Translations under genes and position numbers: made by a program
In this document: positions 47,539 to 60,874 of the stretch, one piece after another
Numbering within the stretch: position 1 is the stretch's first letter
Layout of the letters: the number at the start of each line of letters is the position of its first letter
Assembly (NCBI GenBank): GCA_948567375.1
Contig: OX419757.1
Span: 18,600,001-18,664,000 of the forward strand
DNA length: 64,000 bases
Reading direction: 5' to 3'
DNA from: Lunularia cruciata
Lineage: Eukaryota; Streptophyta; Marchantiopsida; Lunulariales; Lunulariaceae
The notes under the pieces: generated by a model
Databases searched by the model: none
What the model saw: the letters and a program-made list of their open reading frames with translations, nothing else
Told to the model about the DNA's origin: nothing

Positions 47539-48490
47539 TTGACTAATGATACACTAGTTTTTAAACATCCCTATAGATATAGTAATGTGAGGAAAGTATT
47601 GATTCAAAGCCAAAGTAAAGACCTTTTTGAGGCTCATTTGGTAGAGATTCCACATGGAGAGTATACTTCAACTACATTGATGCCAACCAAGAAGGATATG
47701 CATGGTAGCTACACAAATAGGCAGATGTGTGGAGATTATCATCCTATCAACCAACAAACTAGGGCTGATTAGTATGTCCTGCCTACATCGGAAGAGATTT
47801 TTGATGCAATTGGGCATGCAAAAGTCTTCAATACTTTGGATCTTTGAGTAGGATATCATCAATTGCCAATCAAGGAGGAGGAAAAGTCCAAGGCAACATT
47901 TTGGGCTAATGATCCTCACAACAAGGGTATATTATACCAATGGAGGTTCTTACCATTTGGGTTAAAGAATGCTCTTGCCAAGTTCTAGAGGTCATGGATA
48001 GGATCCTAGTAAGATTGGATATTTCTTGGTGCTATATTGATGACATTTTGGTCTAAAGTACTATTGTGGAGGAGCATGAGATACATTTGTTGGCAGTGTT
48101 TGAGAGATCAAGATCTCACATATTCAAATTACATCTTGGGAAGTGTAGATTCTTCCATAGTAGGTTGAGTATTTGGATCACACTACCTACCCTAGAGGAC
48201 TTAGTATTCGATGGATCAAGGTGGAGGCTATTGCATACATTTCTTGGCCTACGGATATGAGCAGAGTGCAAGAATTCCTTAGGTTGGTAAACTTCTACTG
48301 CCAATATTTTAGAGGATTTAGTGCCATTTAGAGCTCAAGGAGAGGTTTACATTTGCTCTTATTGTTAGGAGATTGATTAGAGGATTACCATTCTAGGTTC
48401 ATATTGATTGGAGTGCATTGGAGCTTGGAGCAATGCTTACCCAATAGGATGATGAGAGGAAGGATTTTATGGTGGCCTGTGCTATTTGCT
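47539..48490 (+). pseudogene. Element D reverse transcriptase remnant
   Basis: The frame 47539-47772 carries TTLMPTKKDMHGSYTNRQMCG, matching A. A stop follows at 47770, then AIGHAKVFNTLDL with a TGA at the same codon as in element A. WRFLPFGLKNALAKF and YIDD (about 48033-48044) are still visible. The homologous part ends near 48490. Confidence 0.88.
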
Positions 48491-49144
48491 CCATCTTAGG
48501 TAAATGTATCCTAGGTCAATAGAATTTCCCATGTGCTCTTAGCTTCAAAGTCTCTATTTGGATATTCTTAAGAATATCATTAAGAATTTAAAATATCCTC
48601 CTAATTTGAAGTCACAAAATAGTCTAAAGTCTTGGAATATCAAGTTAAAGTTACCTACCTTGACCTTATTACAACTTCTAAAGTCAACTTTACACTAGTC
48701 AAGCAAATAGAATTTTGACATCTCTTATATATTAAGTCAAATTAACCATACAAATTTTATGGTGGACCCTTCTAGTATAATATAATCCACTTAGATGTAA
48801 TTTTCTGATAAAATCTATGTGAATTTTTCCATGCGTTCTCATTAAATATCAAAAATTTATAAAGGAACTTTCACTTTCTTGGCCATACAAACTTGGTTAG
48901 AGATATCTTTCATTAAGTGATCATTGAACTTTATTATTTATGACTAACTCATAACTACATAAAACTAAACTGTATATTAGAGACTAACATACAACTAAAC
49001 TTAATGTCAATAAAGTTTTCAATCTTTCTTCAAATTTTACTATGGCTATCAATGATTAGAAAAATTCAGTTTATCATATTTATTTCTATTAAAATATTTA
49101 CATGTAATCTTGTAAGGCCTTAATTATGATTACTCCATATAGCA

Positions 49145-49181
49145 TTTTGGTACTTATGTCTCAACAACATAAGTACCAAAA
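49145..49181. repeat. Perfect 15 bp inverted repeat (hairpin)
   Basis: TTTTGGTACTTATGT at 49145-49159 and its exact reverse complement at 49167-49181 are separated by 7 bases. Confidence 0.9.
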
Positions 49182-50477
49182 TACTTTGAGAAAAAACTTC
49201 TTTTTTGTTTTCTTGTTATAAATTGAATTAGAGTGCAATACAAAAATCTCCATCCTTGGAATTTAGCTACATTCTTCTCCGTCCTCAATTCTTATTTTAA
49301 ATTATTTTTATAAGCTAAGGACTTTTGGATTTAGACTAAAGCTTTGGGTCTAACTTCTTGTAATTCCATGAGTTGTTGATGAGACTTTGTAGCTTCTACT
49401 CATAGCTTCTCTTTCAATCCATTTTGAATACTTTAAAGTTCACTTGATTGGTGTTAAGATTCCAATTCATAAGTCAAGAAGTGGTAATAGATTTCTATTA
49501 CATGGTCAAGAAGCAACACCAAATAGCTATGTCATACTTCTTATAATTAATAAATCTCCATAATTTAATAAAATCACCAAATTCAAAGCAAAGCAAGTTA
49601 TAATTCTTATATATGAATCTACACTTAATCATCTTCAAAGATCCTGCTTCCACTCTTGCCACTTGGTCAAGTAAGTATAGAAATTTTTATGTGTTGTCTT
49701 TTCAAAAGGCACTAAACATGCACACTTTTTTGTGAAATTTGTAATTTCCTTGTCTTTTATTTTATTTTGTGTAGTTAAGGAAAGGTAATTTCATGTTTTG
49801 AGGAAATTCCTCTATTTTGGAATTCTTTGTGTCCATCCTAGTACATGAGTAGGCACAAAAGATTAAGGTGAAAGGTACAAAGATTTCAAAGAAAAAGAGT
49901 CCAAAGAGTCTTCTACCAAAGGATCCTCCTTTGAAGAGTCTCCTAGAAAGAATTTTGGTATGTGCACTTTGGGGCTGATATCTTCATGGTCACCCATCCA
50001 AATGAAGCAATCCATATCTCATTAGAAGCACATTCTCAAAGGATTTTCATTGGCACCAAAATTGTAGCATTTGGAGAAAATGTTACAAGTATTTGAAGTT
50101 TCAAAATTACCAAGAGAAGAATACAAGAAAGGGATTGCTCTTCAGTTGGAGGTTACACAAGAAGAACTTAAGAATAAGGAGGCCATAGTAGCATAGTGAC
50201 TCTGCCTTGGTGGATATGATCACCAAGGAAGTCATAGACCTCTTCAATGCCAAGACCAAAGAAGAAGATGCAAGTACAAAGAAGAAGAAATCTTTTGAAG
50301 ATCTTCAAGATCAATTAATTAGGATCAAAAAAGATGCAGCCAAAGGAAAGATGAGTAGTATTTTGTGTACAAGGATCCTTTGTCAAAGAATTTTCTCGTA
50401 GCTGTAGATGCCAATCTTAGTTTTAGGTTATTCATTGTTGTATGTTCTTTGTAGTTATAGAATCATCCTTGATGTAG

Positions 50478-50660
50478 CCTTTTAAGTTATAGATACCTTT
50501 GGCATATGAGGCCATTGGAGTGGTAGATACCTTCATTACAAGAGACCTCCAGAGTTGTAGATACCTTTGCTGCAAGAGGCCTTTGGAGTTTAGATACCTT
50601 AGTGCAAGAGGCCTTTTGAGTTGTAGATACCTTTGGCATGGGGTGCCTTTGGAGTTGTAA
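50478..50660. repeat. Minisatellite, about five units of 33-38 bp
   Basis: Units share TAGATACCTTTGGC and AAGAGGCCTTTGGAGT, with small gaps and substitutions. I saw no coding context. Confidence 0.85.
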
Positions 50661-51899
50661 GTATGAAGGAGTGTAAATTTCAAATTGTCTTTGGGGAAGA
50701 TCTGACACCTTCTTGAATATGGGTAAGGCTCCTAGTTAACCTGCATGTGATTAGGATAAGATAAGATAAGAAGATAGGATTAGCAATGAATAGTGTTGAT
50801 GTAACCAATAGATATGTAGTAGATTTTAACCATTAGAACGTGATTGAGCTAGAGGAAACATTTAAGGCTTAAGCCTACTGTAAATTGAATTCATTTTTCA
50901 TAAGTAAGGCTCAGCAAAAGAACTTCCATGTTCTTCATCATTGTTTGTATGCATTCTGAGTATCAATTGAATGTCTTCATGGAGTAGTGGTGAGGAATCT
51001 TTATAGTAGGAACACAAGTGCTGAGTGTAGGAAAAACATTCATACTTGTCTAAGCGTGTGATCTTGGGGGTTTTGAAGGAGCAAAGTAGTGTATGTAAGG
51101 TTCATAGATAAGTTGGGAGCATTGTATGTACCATTGAATCAAAAAGCAAGATGTTTGGTTGATATGAAAACTCCTTCAAAATTGTGCCTTTTGGGAAGAA
51201 TAGTATGCAATCTTTGGAGTGAAAGCCATTTGGAGTGGAGTGAACCATCACCTTCAAGATTGATCTAGAATTTACTTGGGTTAAAACTGATCTTTAATTT
51301 TCCCTTTTGTGTAGTGCACCATAGGGGGTGACACTACTCTCTTTTGGGAGTGGTTCCTACCCAAGAGGTTAAATAGGAAATAATGAATGAATTGCAAGAT
51401 AGTCACACTTATTTTTTGCTTGTATCCTCAAGGAAACAACCTATTACTTACCATTATATCACTTTTTCTCAACATTAGGTCACCACAACCTCTTCTCATA
51501 GGATACTAGCATAAGCACTCTAAGAAACATGACAAAGAAAATTAATTGCTTTGTAAAATTTTGGTGAACATGATAAGTCTTGCAAAAATCAAGGCAATAT
51601 CTGAAAATACCTCTTCAATAGTAACTTTCATCCATAATCCTTGAGGTTATTCTTTCTACAAAGTGATCTCTATGCACTAGGCTATAATGGAATTTTTTCA
51701 TAAGCTTAATATGACTACTTCTTGCTCATTACTCTCCAAATTAACCCATTAACATCTTTGTGAAATATGATATTCTTCATGATATTGTATGGTGCACACA
51801 TGCAAAGCATTCTTCTCTCTTATGTAAATGTCTTTCTGTATGTCCTCCTTGGCAAAGATCACAATTCTCCATTACTCCTTCATAATGTTTTCTATGTTG

Positions 51900-52800
51900 A
51901 ATGTAAAGAGGTTCTTATTAGAACAAATGTCACTCATAGTTAAGTTAGATATAACACTTCCATATTCAGAAACTTCTTTCTTGCAATGTCATAAATTATA
52001 TGATCATATGTTGATATATTTATTTTAAATTGAGTAATCACCTCTTTATTTCAGCTTATTGAAGATAAACTTCAAAGCACTATGATCAATGGTAGTGATG
52101 AACTCCTTGTCCACTAAATATGCTTAAGCTTCCTCAAAGTAACAATTTCTATTAAGCCTTCTCCTTCTATCATAGAAAATTGAATTCTATCGGATTTATT
52201 TCTCTATTAGCATCAACTAAATGATCATGCATTTCATCATCATAATTTATTTTTATAGATTTGATGGGTTTTTTTTGTAATCTAGCTTAACTGAGATAGG
52301 TTGTGTTATAAGAGCCATCTTCAACTCTTTAAATGCTATTAAATCATCTTATTCCAAAGGATTACTATATAATCTAATCTGCTTATTGTATAGAAGCTCA
52401 AAAATAAAATTTAAGTTAGAAAAGAAGATAAGCTTCCAATTATATCCACCATTCCTAAAGAGGATCTCAATTTTGACAAGCGTAGAGTAAATAGTAACTC
52501 TAGTATCTTTTTTTTATCAACAGAAATGAAATAAAAAAACTATACCTACCTTAGAAACTATATGTAATCATGATAAACCCTTTATACATCTTGAGTTAAT
52601 GATAGTATTAACTTCATTTAATCTTTGCAATACTTTGATAGGGTGATAAAGTACTCTTCATTGCTCTTAGAGACACAAAAGTCATCAACAGACTCTCTTA
52701 TCAACTTAAAATTTCAAATGAGTAATTCTAATTAATTGCTTATGCACCTTTGAGAAGTTGATGGTTTATCACAAAGACCAAAGTGAATCATTCAAAATGA
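51900..52800 (-). pseudogene. Very decayed gypsy-type RT/RNase H remnant
   Basis: On the minus strand VDDFCVSKSNEEYFIT (about 52645-52690) looks like the end of a reverse transcriptase catalytic box, and DKEFITTIDHSALKFI (about 52065-52112) like RNase H. The order and spacing fit a gypsy element. Everything between is broken by stops and AT-rich drift. Confidence 0.5.
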
Positions 52801-53264
52801 AAATCTATCTCAAGATGTAGTAAAATGTGTCAAGGTTGTTAAGTGCTGGAGTAATACTTTCTTGGTTATAGCTATTTTGATTATTTGAAATGCTACCATT
52901 CATGAACTCTTCCAAAACCTATTTTATTCATAATAGAAGATTGTTCTTGGTTATTAAAAGAAAATTCTTATTGTGAATATACACTTGTAACTTAAATTCT
53001 TGTTTTTCACTATCACAACAAGAGAAATTTTTTTGACTTCTCCATCTAATTGATGAATCTTCACTCATTAAGCTTCTCTATCTTCTTGATAATTATTTTC
53101 ATTAGAAGGTTTGTCCTGCTTCAGTTTTGGTAAATAAATTCGAACTTAGTACAAGATTTCTCTAAGGTAACTAATGTAATCTTTCTAGTAGAAGGCAAAC
53201 ATAAATACATGTGGGAAATTTTTTCAAGTATTGTTTTTATTTATTTCAAGGTTAACTTATTACC

Positions 53265-53610
53265 CCATTCAAGAGTAGAAGTCCTTCTCTCAATCTCCTT
53301 TTTGTCAAGTAACTTTTTTGTATCTTAAGGAACTTGGGATTTAGATAGAAAGATCCATTGCACTCTTTTCTGTGGAATACTTTTTGGATCTTAAGGAACT
53401 TGGTGTTTAGTTAGAATATCCATTGCACTAAAACCCAAGTTTGTTCTACAAAAAACCAACTTTTCTTAATGGACTTCCTTTGTTCCTAACTTCTTTTTTA
53501 TTCAAGAGTAGATGTCCTTGTCTTAATCTCCTTTTTTTCAAGTATATTTTTTGGATCTTAAGGAACTTGGGGTTTAGATAGAAGATCCATTGCACTCAAA
53601 CCGAAGTTTG
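53265..53610. repeat. Imperfect repeats of about 100 bp (three partial copies)
   Basis: The stretch CTTAAGGAACTTGG, then TTTAG and CCATTGCACT, occurs near 53325, 53390 and 53560. The longer block beginning CAAGAGTAGA recurs at about 53270 and 53503. A further pair of diverged repeats (CAAATCAAGTGT, AGTGCTTTTTA) lies at 53710-53870. Confidence 0.8.
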
Positions 53611-54449
53611 TGTATTTGGATAGCTTCACTCTTCCTTTGAGTTTTGCTTGTAAAGAACTTGACATTAATCAATACAAATTTTTTCTCTCTTTATTGTGTA
53701 AAAATTCCACCATGCAACCAAAAATCAAATCAAGTGTCTTTCTCCTCCCTAGTGCTTTTTACCTTTTTAATATGCAAGCACAAATAATTTATAGAAAGTG
53801 CACCATGCAATGAAAATCAAATCAAGTGTATTTGTCCTTTGCAGTGCTTTTTAGGTTTTGATATACAAGCACAAGCTTTATGGCTCTTCTAAACACAATT
53901 AAAATATTTGAGTTCCAACTTTTATAGAGTTATGGAAATTTTCACTTATATCCTTATATAACTTTCCTCTATTTTTATTTTGAAATTGTTTTCTTGACTG
54001 AAATGACAATCTTAAATATTTGGACAAGTTCAAACATTCTCCACTCTACATTATTCAATCACTCCTTGGTTCCTAGTTCCAGGAAATTAAAAAATTATAT
54101 AGCAAATTAATCGCTATCAAACATTAGTTTTAATCATTATAATTGTCAAAACTCAAAACTAATTTTACTTCTCACTTCATACTCTCCAAATTCCAGCACC
54201 AACTTGTGACTTCTAAACCCAAATCACCGACATATCAACACTAGATGCGTTTGGTACCTTCACTTGGTTCTTTGTAGGGAGTCTAGGTGAAAAAAGTTTT
54301 AAAATAGAAGAAAAATGCCTCATGTGACGTAAAGTGAGAGTTGAAATTAGAGTTTCAAAGACGGACAAGTCACTTCTTGACAAGAGACGATCATCTCATT
54401 ATAGTATCAAATGGGTTAGCATAGAGCAAAAAGTTCCACAATTACATGT

Positions 54450-56660
54450 AAGCGAAGTGTAAGTGATGAGAGGCGTGCAGTCCCGTTGGAGAAGAGTCCA
54501 AAATGCTTTCACACCGAAAGAATTTCCATCATCCTTCCGGACATGTATTAAGAAAACATGCATGAACGGAAACCTGTCTCCCGCAGAAAAGAATGTGGTG
54601 ATTGAAGAAGACAGAAAAGCTCTTAGTGTAGGACAACTGAGGAGGCCAAGAGGGAAGACAAAAGCGCCTTGCTAAACCTTGATGCAAAGTACAAAGCAAG
54701 GGTGACTAAAATGACAACATCTGGAGCAACCAGTACCGATTTAGTGAAGGAAAGCGGCAATCTGTGTAGGTGGCGGGTTTTACAACGAGTCAGATAGAAG
54801 AAAGGCCGAGAGGGGACAAAGGAGGGAGAAGACCAGTGGAGGGGAGCGGAAGGTGGAGTTATGAGAGCAGAGTGGCGTATAAAGCGCGCAGCAGGATAGA
54901 ACAAGCTCGGGGCAGAAGAAATAGAAGAAAGGTTATAGAGACGCAACGCATGAATGTATGCAGGCCCGGCACCCCGCCCAGCGTTTGTCCGGGCCCTCCT
55001 TCTCAGTCCCACCATGGGTGTCGAATGAATGAATCTGTGAATGAGCGAGATACTCCGCATGATCTCCGATTTGGTCATTTGACAGTGAAAGGGTGGTAGT
55101 GAGCTCAGATCTAGTGCATCTGTGAAATTTTAGCTCGGCGTGGTGTGGAGAAAACTGGCCGCCGGCAGGGAGGGCCCGGGATGACGGGCGGATGATTATT
55201 TGCAACTGGAACTGGTGTGTGGAAGAGGATGAGAAGCAACGAGATGTCATGAGTTTGTGAATAAATGTGTGGATTGATCGAGTTGAGCATGGATGGATGA
55301 TTACGATTGTCGCTGTGGTTACACGATACAATGCAGCGCCTGCCGCCTGCGGTTTGTGAAGCGGACTTGCCGCCTTCGAGTGCCATCATGTAAGAGAGTT
55401 CTGTAATTTGCTGCTCTGTCTTTCTACAGGATATAATTCACGGCAGTACCTCCTAGTAAAATTCCACGCTAGTTTCTTGCCTTGTACTCGGTAGATTTAC
55501 AGTGGACGGAAGAGTTTTCAACTTCACGTTAGTTCGACACACGACGACACGCGATGATTTACGAGATCGACGGCTCGATGGCTACTGAATACGAGCAATG
55601 CACCAACCGGTCGTCGATTCAGCATCTTCTGACATTATCCGCGAATCCCGTGTGTCGAACTAACGCGTAGTTTTGCGTCGTCATGTCCCGATTGATCAGC
55701 AGGGGGGTTTAGTGATCGATGAAGGGGAAGAAGAATTGGTCAATTTAGTGGTTAATCTTGGCTTTACGTGTAGAGTTCCTTGAGCGTTGTGCTCATCATC
55801 GAGGGGCAGGGTTCGATAAACTGAAGACTCGTTGCATGCGTGGCTGGTTTGCTTTCCATGGTCGTCCACCATATCTCCAGTTGTGTCTAAATCTATTTTC
55901 CTCGACAAGGCATCACCATTGTAATATGCATACACTGCAGTTTAAGCAGAAGGTCATCTTTTACTCCTCATTCAAATACATAGAATAATTGATCCTTTAT
56001 GGACTAATCAGGCTTGACAATTCAGTCACTCGAAGACTACGTTACATCTGTAATGCCGTGTGCAGAGTTTCCCTCAATAGGCCCCTTCAGGAATACCCTG
56101 TTCTGTTGTGTGAAATAGCTGTCTTTACAGTGTGATTGGTTTCCTAGTTCGGTGTGGCTAGAAATAGCATTTCGTTTGGTACCGATGTTTTTCTTTCTCC
56201 ATCGCTTTGCAGTTCTGAATCAACAGCGACTGCTTGCTTTAATTGCCGGATGCCAACTCCCGGCCTCATCACTCGCCGTCGTGGTAACTCGTATCGTCTC
56301 GATCCAATAAAGATATGGAAAACGTACACATACAGACTTTATCTGTCAGTCAATTTGCCTTGCGTGAGTTTGATCCTGGGAATTGTGAAGCACGGATTTG
56401 AGGGCTTCTTAGTTGCAATGATGATTGGGTGCACGGAGCACGTACTTCACAAGCTTATTGTAGAAAGAGCATTGGAGATGCCCTGCCTCAGATGTTCTGA
56501 GTATTTGTCAGGGTTGCTCACCTATTCACCCTAATTCATGAATGTCAAGTCTTGTGCACCACTTAATGTCTATGACTGTCTTGAGTAGATAAGAATTATC
56601 CGGAGCCTTTTCTAGATACATGATGTTGTCTGTATTCACTGTGCGGCTCGAATTTGCCTT
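54450..56660. other. GC-richer region upstream of the DedA gene
   Basis: Base composition rises sharply compared with the repeats to the left, marking a return to gene space. Open frames exist on both strands (for example 54933-55331 minus), but none matches a family I know. The region likely holds the promoter and 5' UTR exons of the DedA gene: an acceptor-like TTTTTCCAG ends at 56667, just before its coding part. TATAAAGC at 54878 is a possible TATA box, too weak to call. Confidence 0.4.
55528..55664. repeat. 16 bp perfect inverted repeat flanking 105 bp
   Basis: GTTAGTTCGACACACG (55528-55543) and its reverse complement (55649-55664) enclose 105 bases, a possible small miniature element or stem. 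It lies roughly 1 kb upstream of the DedA start. Confidence 0.85.
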
Positions 56661-56704
56661 TTTCCAGAGATACCCATGCGGATGTCGAGCGGGGTACATC
56701 GGGA

Positions 56705-59007
56705 ATGGGGAGCGATATTGAGGAGGAGACATTTTCCATCTATGGGAAGCCAGCCCTCTTATACAGCAAAGACTCATCGTCCATATACAAAGACGACGCA
56801 AGTGCGATGTATCCAGATGCCTCGCTGGGCTCTGAATTGCTCTCGAATTTGAAAGCAGCCCGGATTGATAAATTCTTGTGGATTCGTAAGCTCCTAGTAC
56901 TGGCCATCATCTTCAGCGTCTCTTTCTCCATGATTTTCGCGCTCTTTATGTCATTGCCAAAGATATATACTATAGAGGGACTGGAGGCGGGAACCGTAGG
57001 GAGACTGCAAGCTGATGGAGATGTGGGTGTTGAAAGATTGGCCATCGACGCGGTTCACCAAAATCCACAACTACTGTTTAAGTTTCCAAAAAACTTGGGC
57101 GAATTGAGAGTGATTAGAGGAGCTTTAGAAGTGTATCAGAAAGAGCATCGGAGACAGGTGCAAGTAGGGATTGTTTGTCTCTACCTTTTTCTCCAGACCT
57201 TCATGATTCCAGGTTCTATTTTCATCAACATTCTCGCCGGATCACTTTACGGGTTCTATGAAGCATTATTGCTCGTCCTGGTACTCCACCTCTCCTCTCC
57301 TGCGAAGTTTGTTGCCTCTTCCCTGATTTTATGGTTTGTTGCTCCTGAGACTTATGTCTATCTGCCATTTGCGATACTGCTGGCCTTCACTCTCTCTCTG
57401 AGTACAAGGCACCAGCCACATAGAGATTTTTTCATTGTCTCAATAATTTTAACGATATTGACTGCATACATGCGCATTCAAGATTTATACTAGCTTGTCA
57501 TTGCTATTACTGACAACTGTGCTTTCTGCAACTAGAACATGTTCCCCATCTCTAGTGTTTGCAGTGTTGGTCATTTTGTTGTGGAGGTTCTGAAAATTTG
57601 AAGTTTCTATGCATCAGATGCTAGCTGGAGCTGGTTCATCGCTTTGCTACTGTCTTTCCAATTTCATCTTGAAGGAGATCGTGTATTACTATTTTCCGGA
57701 CCGTTGTGAGTGGCTGGCAAGAGAAGTTCACCGCCATCGTCACAATCTGTTGAACTATATGCTGTTCTTACGAGTTACTCCGATCCTACCAAACTGGTTC
57801 ATCAATGTCTCGTCTCCGCTTGTTGGTGTCCCTTACAGGTACAGTCAAATTTTGAACATCTAACCTTGCCTCTTTGGAGGGAAGATGGCCCTTTAAAATT
57901 TTCCCAGACATCCAGACTGTGGTCAAGGGGTGTAGAGGGATGTTCGTCTGGTTAGTTGGGAAGGAACCTGGAGGATGCATGGTTGTGCTTTTGTATATCT
58001 AGTAGGCTAATCTTCAGAAATTGCTCAAATCTTGTACTATGTTCATTGTGATATGCACTGAAAATATTACCAGCCACAAGAACCCCGAAGACAGTGCCGT
58101 ATTCCAGCTAGTTGGCGATCACTTTTCATTTACAGGGTTTGCATGGTTTAGAAATAGAAGCTCCATTACTTTCTACTCTAAAAAGAATCTACATGTTTTT
58201 TGATCAGTACTGCATAGAGGCAAACATGGTCTGAAATCAATGAGAGATATTCGGAAGTTATTTTTGTCAGCTTTGCGAAATTATTGCTTCACGAAGGTGA
58301 ATTGGACCTGCTCTAACGTCTTTTCTTATCAAAGGGACATTCTTATCACAGGTTGTTACATCTTGATTTTGAGTCCACTTGATTTGTTTTCAGAGTTGTG
58401 GCCTGCTTCTTCCGGTTCCCTTGATGGTGACATACCCAAGGAACCAGCTGGTCATTGGAACGTGTCTGGTTCTAGTCCATTTTACCACCCCCGAAGTCAT
58501 AACGCTAATAGAGTTGTATCTTTTAGAACTTTTATTGGTCGTTTGGAAGTGCTGGCCCATACACTTTTGGCATTCCTTTTGCACTAATTCTAAATCTCGT
58601 TTACTGCATCCCATCTGCATCATTAGAGTCCTGTAGCTTCTCCACTCAACCTACCTCAATCTTTACATATCTCTATCTTGGGGAAGGCAAGTCATTCCCC
58701 CTTTCCAACAAAGTGGGGTGAAGTTTTCGCGTTGTCCGTTTAAAGTCTGGGACTTTCTCTTCTTTGTTCTCAAGCATTTCTTGTATCTTGCAGGGATTTT
58801 GTGATAGGTACCACCGTGGGTCTTGTTCCAGCCAGTGTCGTTGGAGTGAAGGCTGGCGGCATTTTGTCAACAATTAATTCTTTAGGTGATTTGTATGATT
58901 TCTGGACCATCGCAACATTTTCGTTCATTGCTGTCCTGGTTTTGCTACCCGTCGTTATAAAGAGCCGCTATGATCGTCGGGGCCCAACTCTTATAAAGAC
59001 AATTTAA
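56705..59007 (+). CDS. DedA/VTT-domain (TMEM41-like) membrane protein, three coding exons
   Basis: Coding exons are 56705-57280, 57618-57838 and 58794-59007, giving 336 residues. The introns have GT/AG ends, and the protein reads smoothly across both joins in step with plant relatives. The N-terminal 60 residues are acidic and serine-rich. Residues 63-83 are a first membrane segment. The VTT/SNARE-associated domain starts near 152 and has QTFMIPG (164-170), a glycine-rich ILAGSLYG stretch (176-183) and MLFLRVTPILPNWFIN (240-255), the hallmark R-P-P-N motif. Two further membrane segments follow in exon 3. Animal TMEM41B and VMP1 relatives are ER lipid scramblases, so an endomembrane lipid role is likely by family. 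The start is the first ATG in the exon; an upstream exon joined at 56668 could extend the N terminus. No damage is seen. Confidence 0.88.
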
Positions 59008-60840
59008 GGAACGCATTTTTCACAGGCACCAAAGTATTTTGCTGGTGGCAAATGTAAATTTAAGGACAGTCAAAGCTTTACAGAATTTTGTGGAGTTGTC
59101 TTACCTCTCTCCAAGGACATTGTAAATTCAAGTCCGATCTATTAGCCTAGAAACTTCACTTGAGAGGGAGCCAGAGGGAGGCCTCTCTGGATCATACTGG
59201 TTCTTGCCATTACCCAAGGCTAAACACGCGAGGCAAACACTGCCTCGGGCCATGTGAGGGATTACGGTGCATACATAGTCTACCCTTGATGAGAGAATTG
59301 CGGAGGGTAGTGCGACAGAAATGTTTTCCATAGAACTGCCTAAGAGGGAAGGAACCAGCTAGTTAATCGGCTCGTTCTCCTTGAAATGTGCCGTATATTT
59401 TCATGGAGGTCCTCCCCCTTGGCCAATTAAGTTCACTTAACTCAACCGTTCGAAGTTACCCCATGATTACTTTCACTGTCAAATTGATGGCATGGTTATC
59501 TTATAACATGAGGTACCTTCTTGTGCGAGGTACGCTCCCTTCCATGTGAGACGTATGGTACATCAGTGACATGAATAGGCTCACCATTGGTCCTACTTGA
59601 CGAGCCTGCTCTTTTTATTTGTAGACACGTGAATTATCAACGATGGATTTTTGTGTCTTTTGTTGTCGTCACCTTGTGTGCTCTACTTCGGCCTGTCTTT
59701 TCTGCACACGCTATCAGAAGGCTACATGGCAGCGATTGTATTACTCTATGTCGCACCGTCCATCTTTCTTGTGAGCCTTTACTTGTTACAATTACTGATT
59801 TACGTCCATTGTATGTTACGTGACGGATAGCCTCAGTCCAGTAAATATGTTAGTTGAAGCGTGACCTACAAATCTCTGCCCTTAGAAGCTACCATCGTCT
59901 CCCAGCATAAACCGAGCTACATATGTAATTTCAGGCATGACAACGCTCATTTCAAATGCACGAGGTTGCATCACCACCTTTGCTTCAACCTGCTTTGTGT
60001 TTGAATTGCCGATCTCGACCGGCACATGTGTCTGATTTATGCGCTCCTTCTAAAATACAGCCCGTGTTCTGGATGATAAGCATGGCCCACAAGCATCAGG
60101 GAGCCTCCTAGTGTTCAGTAGAGTGGTACATCAACCATAACAACTCAAGCTACCACCAATAAAATATATGCCGATGGAGCAGTGAGTAGCGACCGCGAAT
60201 TCCTTCGTCGAGCTATACGCTTTCCGTAGTCAGGTGGATGGTATAAGTAGGTATAGTGTCTTTTCCTCATTCCCCCTACTTAATGATAATGACATTAATA
60301 CACCACTTAATAATGCACCCTAATAGGATCGAAATCGTGTATACACGCGGCCTCAAAGGTAATCTGAGTTATCAACTGAAACAGACATCAGACCCACTAA
60401 AACATAATGTCCACTGCAAATTAATATTAACTAAAATTAATGCACGGCCACTGAGACATTAAGGTAGGAGAAATACCAAGGTAAGAACCATGAATCTTGA
60501 GAAACAAAGAAGAACAAAGAAATCACAAAAAGAAGTGCAAGAATAAATCAGCACCAAAGATTATGGTGTTGAAGTCTAGGATTCATACCTCTTTGGCTTT
60601 TATTTGAAACTGATGTTTTATTTGGAAGAGATGCATACTCCATGATACTATATAAACATTCTAAGAATGTTCTCAATATAACATTTTCTAAGTATTTTCT
60701 AGAATATTCTACATACCGAGAAACACTATCATAAAATCTCACTAAAATATGCTCCCTAATTCTTTTCTCTAGGCTTCTATTATTATATTGATGAAAATAA
60801 TTAAAAATTGAAATTGATATGCTCATTTATCACCACTGAG
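59008..60840. other. 3' flank of DedA gene and intergenic DNA
   Basis: I recognise no coding gene or RNA. Short open frames (such as 59587-59823) do not resemble proteins. Composition becomes AT-rich after about 60400. Confidence 0.4.
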
Positions 60841-60874
60841 GAGGATGAAGATGGAGAAGGAGAAGAAGGTATCC

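Larger units (their letters stand above)
37466..48490 (+). mobile_element. Element D: decayed plus-strand copy, interrupted by two insertions
   Basis: It starts abruptly within gag (NPMVEFF at about 37475) and continues through the nucleocapsid, protease, methyltransferase and reverse transcriptase to about 48490, where homology to A ends inside the RNase H region. Gypsy element C (39314-44740) sits in its protease; a solo LTR (45730-46446) sits in its methyltransferase. Both LTRs of D and its integrase are missing. Confidence 0.82.
48491..51890. other. AT-rich region with unidentified repeat-like sequence
   Basis: No protein family is recognised. Around 49870-50400 the plus strand is rich in lysine and glutamate codons (for example 50207-50401), which might be a very old gag or simple compositional bias. 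A hairpin (49145-49181) and a minisatellite (50478-50660) are the only clear structures. Confidence 0.4.

Noticed and set aside
54933-55331. Minus-strand frame of 132 residues upstream of the DedA gene
   Set aside because: Overlapping frames on both strands, low-complexity histidine/serine/arginine content and no family resemblance suggest a by-product of GC-rich sequence.
57839-58793. Open frames within the second DedA intron (for example 58240-58587) as exons
   Set aside because: Joining 57838 directly to 58794 keeps the family's continuous VTT domain; inserting these frames would disrupt it.
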